Shown here piece after piece: positions 8,984 to 15,685 of a DNA stretch of 20,704 bases (position 1 is its first letter; each line of letters begins with the position of its first letter). The position numbers were made by a program, and so were the translations under genes. The stretch is from a virus: positions 1 to 20,704 of IMG/VR virus record IMGVR_UViG_3300025648_000110; one strand, given 5' to 3'. Under the pieces are notes generated by a model. The model had not been told where the DNA came from. It saw only the letters and a program-made list of their open reading frames with translations, and made no database searches.

Positions 8984-9398
8984 TTATAGACACCTTGTAG
9001 GTCTGATGGTGAACTGGATGCAGTCCGGTATCTTCAATAACCGCATTATACCCTAAATGCTGAATAGCTCTTACTGTTGGTAAATCATCTGTAAATCCAT
9101 ACACAGAAGTAAATCCTGCGGCGTGCATCGCCTTAGCAAACTCTTGTAGATTACGTAAGAAATTCTTTGGTACATCCGCGTTAACAAAAAATATGCGTGC
9201 CTTTTTTGGCTCTTCAATCAAATAGAAAAACAAAGAGTTTCCGTGGCGAATACCACGTACTTGGTTTGTATCTAACAGCTTGTGAACCTGGGCGTACATC
9301 TTTTTCCAGTCTTCACCGGATTTCTTTATCTCTGGGGAGTGCCTAAAGATTTCCTGTTCCGACATGCGGCCAGAAGCATCTGTTAAAGGATGAGACAT
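8976..9398 (-). CDS. Small protein with GNAT-like C-terminus, 140 aa
   Basis: Starts at ATG 9398 directly after the stop of the 49-residue gene (TAAATG) and overlaps the next gene by 8 bases. The first 50 residues are charged and helical. From about residue 55 the pattern strand-strand-helix-strand (LFFYLIEE, ARIFFVNAD, helix 78-93, FTSVYGFTD, then TVRAIQHLGYNAVIED) resembles the C-terminal half of an N-acetyltransferase fold, including the R-A-x-x-x-L-G-Y stretch at 110-117. The acetyl-CoA-binding R/Q-x-x-G-x-G/A loop is not seen, so activity is doubtful. T7-type podoviruses have a small internal virion protein (gp13) between the nozzle and the large ejection proteins, and this gene is in the equivalent place; that link is inference from order only. 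Confidence 0.85.
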   Translation of the reverse strand: MSHPLTDASGRMSEQEIFRHSPEIKKSGEDWKKMYAQVHKLLDTNQVRGIRHGNSLFFYLIEEPKKARIFFVNADVPKNFLRNLQEFAKAMHAAGFTSVYGFTDDLPTVRAIQHLGYNAVIEDTGLHPVHHQTYKVSISV

Positions 9399-9548
9399 TT
9401 ACTCAGTGATATTTTTTACGCGGGCGGCAATTGCTTCCTCTGCAGCTTTTGCAAACACTGGATCAATTTGATCTTTTTGATGCTTAGCTAACATAGCGTC
9501 AGATACCGCTTTGTCGTTCAGGTATTTCATTGTTTGTTGTCCGTGCAT
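9399..9548 (-). CDS. Small helical protein, 49 aa
   Basis: A short ORF starting at ATG 9548, with AAAGGAAA 4-10 bases upstream as ribosome-binding site, ending in TAA immediately before the ATG of the 140-residue gene. The product is MHGQQTMKYLNDKAVSDAML at the start, continues as a charged, Ala/Lys/Glu-rich helix, and ends RVKNITE. It has no signal peptide or Cys. It is the first gene after a promoter-like element and sits at the head of the block encoding internal virion-type proteins. Function is not recognised. The good ribosome-binding site, exact abutment with the next gene and lack of alternative content make it real. Confidence 0.75.
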   Translation of the reverse strand: MHGQQTMKYLNDKAVSDAMLAKHQKDQIDPVFAKAAEEAIAARVKNITE

Positions 9549-9565
9549 GATATTTCCTTTGTGTT

Positions 9566-9589
9566 GATATCTATATCTATATCTATATT
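9566..9589 (-). repeat. Hexamer tandem repeat TATATC (GATATA on coding strand)
   Basis: Four consecutive hexamers on the plus strand: GATATC, TATATC, TATATC, TATATT. The last hexamer overlaps the TATA end of the promoter-like 14-mer, so on the coding strand the 14-mer runs straight into GATATA repeats and forms the 5' leader of the 49-residue gene. Confidence 0.85.
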
Positions 9590-9597
9590 AATGCAAA
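9584..9597 (-). promoter_or_regulatory. Promoter-like 14-mer TTTGCATTAATATA, copy 1
   Basis: Exact copy of a 14-mer present three times in the window, each time in an intergenic gap and in the same orientation as the genes. Here it lies in the largest gap (67 bp), 35 bases ahead of the ATG of the 49-residue gene, and directly follows a hairpin and T tract. Promoter function is inferred from repetition, placement and AT-richness. Confidence 0.6.
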
Positions 9598-9617
9598 AAA
9601 GAGCTACTTTACGCCCT
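9595..9617 (-). terminator. Weak intrinsic terminator candidate after the 90-aa gene
   Basis: On the coding strand AGGGC and GCTCT can form a 5-bp stem (one G-U pair) around an 8-base loop, followed by six T. It starts at the stop codon of the 90-residue gene and runs into the promoter-like 14-mer. The same layout is found at 16354-16375. The stem is short, so termination would be partial. Confidence 0.4.
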
Positions 9618-9888
9618 AAATTGATGGGCCATTGACGATTAAAGTAAACTCTCTGGCCCAGTCCTGCCACGTGGCAAACTCTTTTGGGCTAGGCACTGGG
9701 TACGCCGCAAATACGTGCATCTGTGACATATTCTGTGCTACTGACTGCCAATTTTCTTCGGGGGCAAACATCATTGGTTCTTGGCCGTAGTGAATTGCTA
9801 GGTTACCATTAAAGTCATCCCAGCTCATATAATCTGGCACACACGGGAAGTACTGCTGTATGGTGTTTTTAAGAAGTGGGGTGGTCAA
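9616..9888 (-). CDS. Small conserved-type phage protein, 90 aa, TTG start
   Basis: The start is a TTG at 9888, whose TTGA overlaps the TGA stop of the 721-residue gene; GGAG lies about 10 bases upstream. The only other in-frame Met is residue 21, which would remove a well-formed N-terminus (MTTPLLKNTIQQYFPCVPDY), so TTG is preferred. The product is aromatic-rich (MSWDDFNGNLAIHYG; WQDWAREFTLIVNG), has one Cys and no membrane segment. It looks like a compact soluble protein. I do not recognise a named family. Tight coupling to the nozzle-like gene suggests a tail or virion-assembly role. Confidence 0.82.
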   Translation of the reverse strand: MTTPLLKNTIQQYFPCVPDYMSWDDFNGNLAIHYGQEPMMFAPEENWQSVAQNMSQMHVFAAYPVPSPKEFATWQDWAREFTLIVNGPSI

Positions 9889-12050
9889 GGACGTTCATCT
9901 CCAAACTCAGCCGTGATGAGGTTACGCCCCATCTCGTAGTTGCCATCAATCTCATTAGACTCAAACTTTAACCTTACTAGGCGATGCTCAACGCGAAGGT
10001 CAATCTTACCTGTCTCTTGGTTAAAGTAATATGGCCCAGAGTTTTCCTCAGACTGACCAGAGGCAAACTTACGACCAAGGATGGTCATTGCCATCGTTCC
10101 AGTCTGTAAGAAGTTTGGCTCTACTCGTCGTAGGTGCATACGTCTATTAACACCTTGGAGTGCGTCTTGGCTTGGGTTACCAGTTAACCAACTAATATCG
10201 CTGGTAGTAATGCTGGAGTATATCGCAACCTCGCCATTTAGCGCAATCTCATTAACACCAAACTCATGCTGCCAAATATTAAACCCACCAGTAACATAAA
10301 ATACTTGCTGCCCGGGAAGGACAGTAATTGAGAACGGTGTGCTGCATGTTACTAATGTAACGCCCGGGGTTCCAATGGTAGTATTATAAATGTTCTGACT
10401 GGAAACTATTTGATAGGTTGCGTTAAAGCTATTGCCTGTCGTAAAGGTTACATTATCTCCAGGGCTGAACTGGGGTGTCTGGTCCCCATATAAATAAAAC
10501 TGACTTGCAGTTGGTGCGGCTAGACTAGCTGGGTGTGCAATAACGGTCTGGGCTGCACCATAGATTGTGTTATAGTTCCAGTCGGCCCAGATGGGTGTAG
10601 GAAACAACTCAGTGGTATACCCACATGAGCGTTGAGCACCAGTTGCTTGCCCAGCGTCGTACCATAGCTTATCTTTTACGTTGTAAATGATTGCGTCTGT
10701 GCACTCCGTCGCCGTACCTCTAGGATAAAAGAACCAGATCTCATTGTAGCGTGGGACCTTAGTCGCCCACACCTTTTGACGCTGCTCGTAGTTTAGGTTA
10801 TTAAATAGGTAGTTTATATTTTTATCATTTGGTACTACCGTTACCTGACCATTGTAGGCATAAAACCGGTCAATACCTAACCAGTAGAAGACGCCGTCCA
10901 TCTCCACAACGGAGTTAGAGGACATGATTGAGATCTGGCTGGAAACAATATCATAGTTCCAATAAATTGGAGCTGTTGCTGCTGTAAAGGTAACACGAAT
11001 AAGTGAGTCTGTTGCCCAGAATAAACCCGCGGGTGCGTTAGTACCTCCCCGCATAGGCATACCCTTAACAATCTTGGATGACGACACATTGACCTGGTTG
11101 GCTAATGGGCCGTTCCAGTCATAGAATGTCTGGTCGCCATAGGTTGTACTGACGTTGTTATTGGCAATGTAACCCGCTGAGCCATAGACAAAGATAAATG
11201 GATAAAGCACGCATACACCACCATCAACGCTGATGGGCTTGTATGTTGGCGCGGACCCTGCGCTGTCAGACAGACCAGAGAAGGTCCAGGTGTTTCCAGA
11301 TGTGGGTGTTATGCCACCAACTAATACCTGAGTTGGCACACCATTATCAATATTGGTTAAATTTAAACCTGGGTGAGCAAACACGGATAGCTGGTTGCCT
11401 GATGGGCTGAACTGAGAGTCAAACTGCCAAGTAACCCGATAGTTACCAACGGAAGGATCTGATTGATAATCTAAGTCCCCAGTAAACACAGGCACATTAT
11501 CTATGTATACCGTTGTCGGGGTACCTATGATGGTACCAGTGGATATATTTACTGTAGTGTTTGGTGTGGAGAATACAGAGGTACTTACTGTGTATACGGT
11601 CGGTGTACCTGTCTGGGAAAAGATGATCTTAGTACCCGTTGGAAATACTGTTGTCTGATTTCCAGCGACTACAAATGATGTAGAGGTATTAGACAATAAC
11701 TTAACGTAGCTTGTACCTGGGAGAATTGTGGCCGTAAATGGGCCACTGCCATCTGGCAATGAGAGGCCAGTGGTAAATATATCGAGCTCTTGGTAGTTAC
11801 CAGTGAAGATGTAGTTAACGCCGTTATATGGCTGCACGACCATACCGCGGTAGATGCCAACTAGACTATTAAATATCGTGCGGTAGCCACCAATTTTCTT
11901 AGGGTCCCCACGTTGAAATCTGCACCATACACCATCGGTGTACTGGTCGTTTTGAAACACAGTACCATCTCTTTTAATACCCGCTGGAACAGCTAAGGAA
12001 TAAATCTGAGTATACTGTGTGGTATCCTGTTGCTGATTATCAGCGGCCAT
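9885..12050 (-). CDS. Tail nozzle / packaged-DNA stabilisation-like protein, 721 aa
   Basis: A 721-residue beta-rich protein starting at ATG 12050 (TAATG overlap with the previous stop). The N-terminus contains AGIKRDGTVFQNDQYTDGVW and the C-RFQRG-KKIGGYR stretch typical of podovirus stabilisation proteins annotated after P22 gp10. Around residues 370-470 it has VVEMDGVFYWLGIDRFYAYNG, N-x-L-N-Y-E-Q-R-Q-K and YNEIWFFYPRG, a Tyr/Trp-rich blade-like pattern consistent with the beta-propeller of tail-nozzle proteins (P22 gp10, T7 gp12). Long Ser/Thr/Gly-rich stretches (about 110-260 and 480-600) look like inserted beta domains. Expected role: closing the tail channel and holding packaged DNA. Family placement is from motif memory and gene order. 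Confidence 0.8.
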   Translation of the reverse strand: MAADNQQQDTTQYTQIYSLAVPAGIKRDGTVFQNDQYTDGVWCRFQRGDPKKIGGYRTIFNSLVGIYRGMVVQPYNGVNYIFTGNYQELDIFTTGLSLPDGSGPFTATILPGTSYVKLLSNTSTSFVVAGNQTTVFPTGTKIIFSQTGTPTVYTVSTSVFSTPNTTVNISTGTIIGTPTTVYIDNVPVFTGDLDYQSDPSVGNYRVTWQFDSQFSPSGNQLSVFAHPGLNLTNIDNGVPTQVLVGGITPTSGNTWTFSGLSDSAGSAPTYKPISVDGGVCVLYPFIFVYGSAGYIANNNVSTTYGDQTFYDWNGPLANQVNVSSSKIVKGMPMRGGTNAPAGLFWATDSLIRVTFTAATAPIYWNYDIVSSQISIMSSNSVVEMDGVFYWLGIDRFYAYNGQVTVVPNDKNINYLFNNLNYEQRQKVWATKVPRYNEIWFFYPRGTATECTDAIIYNVKDKLWYDAGQATGAQRSCGYTTELFPTPIWADWNYNTIYGAAQTVIAHPASLAAPTASQFYLYGDQTPQFSPGDNVTFTTGNSFNATYQIVSSQNIYNTTIGTPGVTLVTCSTPFSITVLPGQQVFYVTGGFNIWQHEFGVNEIALNGEVAIYSSITTSDISWLTGNPSQDALQGVNRRMHLRRVEPNFLQTGTMAMTILGRKFASGQSEENSGPYYFNQETGKIDLRVEHRLVRLKFESNEIDGNYEMGRNLITAEFGDERP

Positions 12051-13318
12051 TAGAACGCACCGCCGCTAATGAGTTGTGCTGTCAGCCTCGCGTTTACTGT
12101 TACTAGGGGCTGTGATGGGTTGGTATTATCAATACTAACTAACTGTGTTGAATTTGCTGATAGTCCAAGTATACTGGTACCTACTAGATACATGCCCGTG
12201 TGAGTGTCGTTATTAAACGAAAATGAAGGTAGTCCTGCGGTTCCATTTGTTGCATAAAACAAACCAGTAGAGCCCGTTGTCAGTGGGTATAAGTTTACAC
12301 CATCACTTAACATTGTAACAATACTACCCGCCGTTAATACGAACGGTGGCTGACTTGTGCCTTGATTCTGGAACGTAATGTTATACCCGAGCTGGTTAGT
12401 ATTATTAACCAAAATATAAATCTGGGTAATTGCTGGTAGTGTAACGGCTAGTGTCTGTGTCCGTGTGCCAGACTGCGCAATGTATGTCTGAATAACTGGT
12501 GCAAAGGATACCAGGCTCAGTGTATTACCTACAATGGTATCCACATCGTAGGATGCCGCTGTGAAGGTTACGTTTGGTGCAGTAAGGAAGCCGACAGTAA
12601 TAAATCCATTGCTTGCGGAGTCATACATAATAAACCCAGAGTCGCCAGGGTTTGCAATGATGGATGACTGACCATTGATTAATGATGGGGATACTGGGCT
12701 AATTGTGAGTGAGCCAGAGCCATTATTTCTAAATCCAATGAACCAGCCGGCAGATAGACTGGAAAATATTGGTAAATTAAATGTTCCAGCGCCGCCATTC
12801 CATACAAACGTAGCAGCGCGGCTAAGATCATTAATGACTGGAGAAGATGTAACATCTACTAGGTTTTGAGTGGTGGCTAGTTGCCCACCGACTGTTGTCA
12901 GCCCTGCACCAGCCAATGAGGCCGCGTCGGCGACAGAGGTGCCCGCCGCGAAGGTAACGTTGTTCCAGACACCGGCGGCTGTTGTGTTATCTACGAGGTA
13001 CACATACTTAGAGATACCGACGGGAACAGTAAATGACGCACCACTGGTGTAGTCTGTAACTAAGAAAGAAAAAGCGCCTAAGTTGCGGAATAGGATGTCT
13101 GAGCCCAGTGTTCCCTGATTGCCTTGTGGCAACGCAATGGATAGGCCAGATGTTGATGCTGTACAGTCAATAATACGAGCAGCAACAACCTCGGCACCAT
13201 TGACAGTTGATGGCCAGTTTAGTGTCTGGTTTGTGCTAAAAGGCAGCGCGAGGTATGAGACATCAGTTGGTGTTACAGCTGTCCCTGTGAACGGCGAGAC
13301 GTATACTGGAGTGGTCAT
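12050..13318 (-). CDS. Beta-rich virion/fibre-like protein, 422 aa
   Basis: A 422-residue Thr/Ser/Asn/Gly-rich protein almost free of Lys, typical of phage fibres or decoration proteins. It starts at ATG 13318, three bases after the previous stop (TAATATATG). Repeated short strands of the type TFVWNGGAGTFNLP and FIGFRNNGSGSLTISP suggest stacked beta sheets. The C-terminal 60 residues contain GTAGLPSFSFNNDTHTGMYL (359-378) followed by an L-x-S-A-N-S-T-Q-L-V-S-I-D-N stretch, the module usually found in tail fibres just before a chaperone domain. Here no chaperone domain follows; the protein stops 26 residues later. A tail-associated structural protein or short fibre is likely; receptor binding is not shown. 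Confidence 0.82.
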   Translation of the reverse strand: MTTPVYVSPFTGTAVTPTDVSYLALPFSTNQTLNWPSTVNGAEVVAARIIDCTASTSGLSIALPQGNQGTLGSDILFRNLGAFSFLVTDYTSGASFTVPVGISKYVYLVDNTTAAGVWNNVTFAAGTSVADAASLAGAGLTTVGGQLATTQNLVDVTSSPVINDLSRAATFVWNGGAGTFNLPIFSSLSAGWFIGFRNNGSGSLTISPVSPSLINGQSSIIANPGDSGFIMYDSASNGFITVGFLTAPNVTFTAASYDVDTIVGNTLSLVSFAPVIQTYIAQSGTRTQTLAVTLPAITQIYILVNNTNQLGYNITFQNQGTSQPPFVLTAGSIVTMLSDGVNLYPLTTGSTGLFYATNGTAGLPSFSFNNDTHTGMYLVGTSILGLSANSTQLVSIDNTNPSQPLVTVNARLTAQLISGGAF

Positions 13319-13321
13319 ATA

Positions 13322-13936
13322 TTAAGGCTCTTGAATGGTTGTGTTGCGGTCTATGCGACGTGAATTGTCTTCTTTTTTCAGTGCGCCAACGGCGTCTGTG
13401 TAGAATTGTTTCCACACGGGCAGCTTGTCAATAGCCTTTAAGTAACCCTGTGCTTGCAACAAGGCCCCGTATAACATCGCCTGTGGTGCGATAGCTGTCC
13501 ATAGGTTTTGTTGATTAGAAGAATCTAATGGTTGAACCTCTGCATAGTAAATAATTTCTACAGGATAGCTTGTATCTGGCTGTGGGGCAAAGTTCCAGTT
13601 GCTGTAGTCATAGTCCGCGTAGTATACTGGCTTGCCTGCCGATGACTCAGATAAGTACTGGGCCACATAGTCCTGGCTGCGTAGTAAGACTGGCTGCCCG
13701 TTGACCTTCATAGAGACAGTTTTTCTCCAGCGTGCTGGCTTGTTCAGAACAGTTTGGTTCTGTGCAAGATTGGTCTCTACCACAATCAATTGTAGGTAGG
13801 TCTTAAGCTCTGCAGCAATTGATGACTCTGCCAGCGCAATCAGATTGGGTATCTGCGCAATGAAGTCAGGGTCATTTCGTTCCATGTACTGCTGGATATT
13901 CAGCACAAGGCTGTCGTACGACATTATTACTGACAT
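13322..13936 (-). CDS. Head-tail adaptor-like protein, 204 aa
   Basis: A mainly helical protein. The N-terminal helix pair (SLVLNIQQYMERNDPDFIAQ, IPNLIALAESSIAAELKTYL), the middle KPARWRKTVSM and YYADYDYSNWNFAPQPDTSY segments, and the C-terminal helices (TAIAPQAMLYGALLQAQGYL, WKQFYTDAVGALKKEDNSRR) match the adaptor-type proteins of podoviruses that sit under the portal. ATG 13936 is chosen because GAGG lies 8 bases upstream; this places the start 10 bases inside the homing endonuclease gene. A second in-frame ATG at 13924 (MSYDS) directly follows the endonuclease stop but has no ribosome-binding site at a normal distance, yet could be the ancestral start. Family assignment is from visual similarity. 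Confidence 0.82.
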   Translation of the reverse strand: MSVIMSYDSLVLNIQQYMERNDPDFIAQIPNLIALAESSIAAELKTYLQLIVVETNLAQNQTVLNKPARWRKTVSMKVNGQPVLLRSQDYVAQYLSESSAGKPVYYADYDYSNWNFAPQPDTSYPVEIIYYAEVQPLDSSNQQNLWTAIAPQAMLYGALLQAQGYLKAIDKLPVWKQFYTDAVGALKKEDNSRRIDRNTTIQEP

Positions 13937-14451
13937 TTAATTACCTCGTAACCCCAACGTTTTGGATTCTGCATAACTCTGTTATATGTTGTCATATAGT
14001 TTTTGTTTAAAAATTGTGATAAATCTTTTATTGTATCAAAAACTTTATTTTCAAATTTTATGGTAACTGCCCCCGGGTTGTTTTTTCCAAGCATGTGTTT
14101 TGCGTGTTCTGGACGTTTTTTCCCTAGCAATTTAGCTGCATGATTTGGTCTTTTTTTACCTAAATTACTTGGAGGATTTCCACCACCAACACATATATTC
14201 CAACCTGTTTTTTCTTTATGGCGTAACATATTTTCAATAGTAAAACAGTAGTCCGAATCTGCAATTAATACAATTTCTTTAACTAACATATTCCAGCCAT
14301 ATTTTAAAATTGCGTTTTTTAAATGAGTGTTTGTCTCACCGGAAGCATGTGACTTCCATCTTTCTTCGCAATTTTTAGATACACCAACATAGCCTTGACT
14401 AAATATATCTGTATGGTCTTTGTGGTGTATCCAATATACTGATGTATTCAT
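13927..14451 (-). CDS. Free-standing GIY-YIG homing endonuclease, 174 aa
   Basis: A site-specific DNA endonuclease expected to cut phage genomes lacking the gene and copy itself in. The catalytic domain occupies residues 1-92: V5-Y6-W7 stands for GIY, Y21-V22-G23 for YIG, then R31 (ERWKSH), E73 (TIENML) and N85 (GWN). DNA-binding modules follow: three NUMOD3-like units at 98-126 (LGKKRPNHA, LGKKRPEHAKH, LGKNNP) and a NUMOD1/IENR1-like unit at about 131-160 (FENKVFDTIKDLSQFL). The frame is open further upstream to 14622, but that part is a shadow of the gp4-like gene; the real start is ATG 14451, overlapping its TGA stop as ATGA with no clear ribosome-binding site. The gene is visibly richer in A/T runs than its neighbours, consistent with acquisition. 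Confidence 0.92.
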   Translation of the reverse strand: MNTSVYWIHHKDHTDIFSQGYVGVSKNCEERWKSHASGETNTHLKNAILKYGWNMLVKEIVLIADSDYCFTIENMLRHKEKTGWNICVGGGNPPSNLGKKRPNHAAKLLGKKRPEHAKHMLGKNNPGAVTIKFENKVFDTIKDLSQFLNKNYMTTYNRVMQNPKRWGYEVIKCQ

Positions 14452-15515
14452 CTTGTATAATAGCTGATGTTGGGTTGGAAATAGATAGGTGATTTGTCCC
14501 TGTCTTCCTCGCTGGCTTGTAGGAATGCTTTTTGTGCTTGAGCTTCTAGATATTGAACACGTTGCAAATCTACACCGGGTAGTTGTAAAGACATAGAATG
14601 TGATAATTGTTTTTGAACACAATTAATCCATCGGTCAGGTACGTAAATCTGATTTGTCAAAGATCCTACATCTTGCATTTGAACCTCAACAATTAACTGA
14701 AACATTTGAAACGAGTTATTGGGCACTGGCCAGATGTACATCGAGGGCTCAATGGTCCTATCAAACCAATACTGCAATGAGCGCTGGCTAGGGAACTGTT
14801 TATTTGGGAGATTCCAGTAGTCATCGCGATTTAAACGGGCGAGTGGAATGACTTGCTGGCTCGTAGAGAATACGATTTGACGTATAGAGAACGTAGGTGC
14901 AACCGTTTCACGCAGCCTGTAGTAAAGGTGCGTTGGTGTTGTGGTGATGTTAAAGTAGGCCCACTCTTTATCTGAGAGTGTTGTAGTCGGTAGTTGCTTT
15001 ACTGTTGTCCAAGTGATTCCATCTTCGCTGGTCTCATAGGCAAAGTTATATGTTGTTGTGCCAGTACCTACTGCGTAGCCATTAAACCCAACGTAGTAGA
15101 CAGGCTGTGCTGATTGGTACTGAAGACCAAAATAGTTAGCACCAACTGTGGAGGTAGAAACCAAGGACAGGTTTTGATCAAATACTGCAGGTGAATCTGG
15201 ATTACTAATAGGCAAGTACTCAGAGGCTGCCTGGTTGATAATGTAGACCCAGTTTGATTCTCGTACATCAATCACTGTCTTAGGTAGGACTAACTGTTGC
15301 TGGGCCGTTACGGCGCCAACGAGCATGTTCTCCAACAACCAAAGATTAACACCGAGGTTAGATAGGTTTTGAAGATTGTAAAACAATGCCTGCTTGGCGG
15401 CACCAATAAGCTCCGGGGTCATCTCCTCAGCGGTCTTACCGGCGTCACGAAACGCAAAGGAGATCAGTTGATCAACGTTGACTGTTGTATTTCCAGTGGT
15501 TCCACTGTACGCCAT
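14448..15515 (-). CDS. P22 gp4-like connector/tail accessory protein with discoidin-like insert, 355 aa
   Basis: Starts at ATG 15515, just after the TAA of the 55-residue gene. Residues 10-90 are helical (VNVDQLISFAFRDAGKTAEE, ELIGAAKQALFYNLQNLSNL) and 218-355 contain IPLARLNRDDYWNLPNKQFP, PDRWINCVQKQLSHSMSL and the terminal EEDRDKSPIYFQPNI. These two parts make up the connector-type core known in podoviruses as gp4-like or tail accessory proteins attached below the portal. Between them, about residues 105-216, lies a beta domain (YFGLQYQ, YYVGFNGY, YETSEDGITWTTVKQLPTTT, YYRLRETV, IRQIVF) with the jelly-roll pattern of F5/8-C (discoidin) domains, which often bind glycans. Expected role: head completion and tail attachment, with the insert exposed on the surface. 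Confidence 0.82.
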   Translation of the reverse strand: MAYSGTTGNTTVNVDQLISFAFRDAGKTAEEMTPELIGAAKQALFYNLQNLSNLGVNLWLLENMLVGAVTAQQQLVLPKTVIDVRESNWVYIINQAASEYLPISNPDSPAVFDQNLSLVSTSTVGANYFGLQYQSAQPVYYVGFNGYAVGTGTTTYNFAYETSEDGITWTTVKQLPTTTLSDKEWAYFNITTTPTHLYYRLRETVAPTFSIRQIVFSTSQQVIPLARLNRDDYWNLPNKQFPSQRSLQYWFDRTIEPSMYIWPVPNNSFQMFQLIVEVQMQDVGSLTNQIYVPDRWINCVQKQLSHSMSLQLPGVDLQRVQYLEAQAQKAFLQASEEDRDKSPIYFQPNISYYTR

Positions 15516-15516
15516 A

Positions 15517-15684
15517 TTAACGCCCTCTTCCGGCTGCTCGCTTGGTTACTTTGTTTGGTAATTTGCTTGACGCAGGCCCTGCCTTAATAAACTCCTTGGC
15601 AACCTTCTTAGGGATGCCAAGGGTTGATTTGCCAGCGGCCGCGGCGTACATAGCGCCCTGTTGGGCTTTTGAATTAATTGGCAT
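15517..15684 (-). CDS. Small basic protein, 55 aa (DUF3008-like start)
   Basis: A short gene: ATG at 15684 follows the TAA of the 206-residue gene (TAATATG) and the stop is two bases before the ATG of the gp4-like gene, so it is locked into the operon on both sides. The product begins MPINSKAQQGAMYAAAAGKS, contains LGIPKKVAKEFIKAG and ends in a Lys/Arg-rich tail (KVTKRAAGRGR). The M-P-x-x-S-K-A-Q-Q start resembles the small DUF3008-type proteins found in bacteria and phages. It is strongly basic, so nucleic-acid binding is possible, but function is unknown. I expect it to be conserved next to the connector genes in related phages. Confidence 0.78.
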   Translation of the reverse strand: MPINSKAQQGAMYAAAAGKSTLGIPKKVAKEFIKAGPASSKLPNKVTKRAAGRGR

Positions 15685-15685
15685 A

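Noticed and set aside
14452-14622. 57-residue N-terminal extension of the GIY-YIG frame
   Set aside because: It overlaps the gp4-like coding sequence and reads as nonsense rich in Arg, Ser and Thr; the GIY motif begins right after the Met at 14451.
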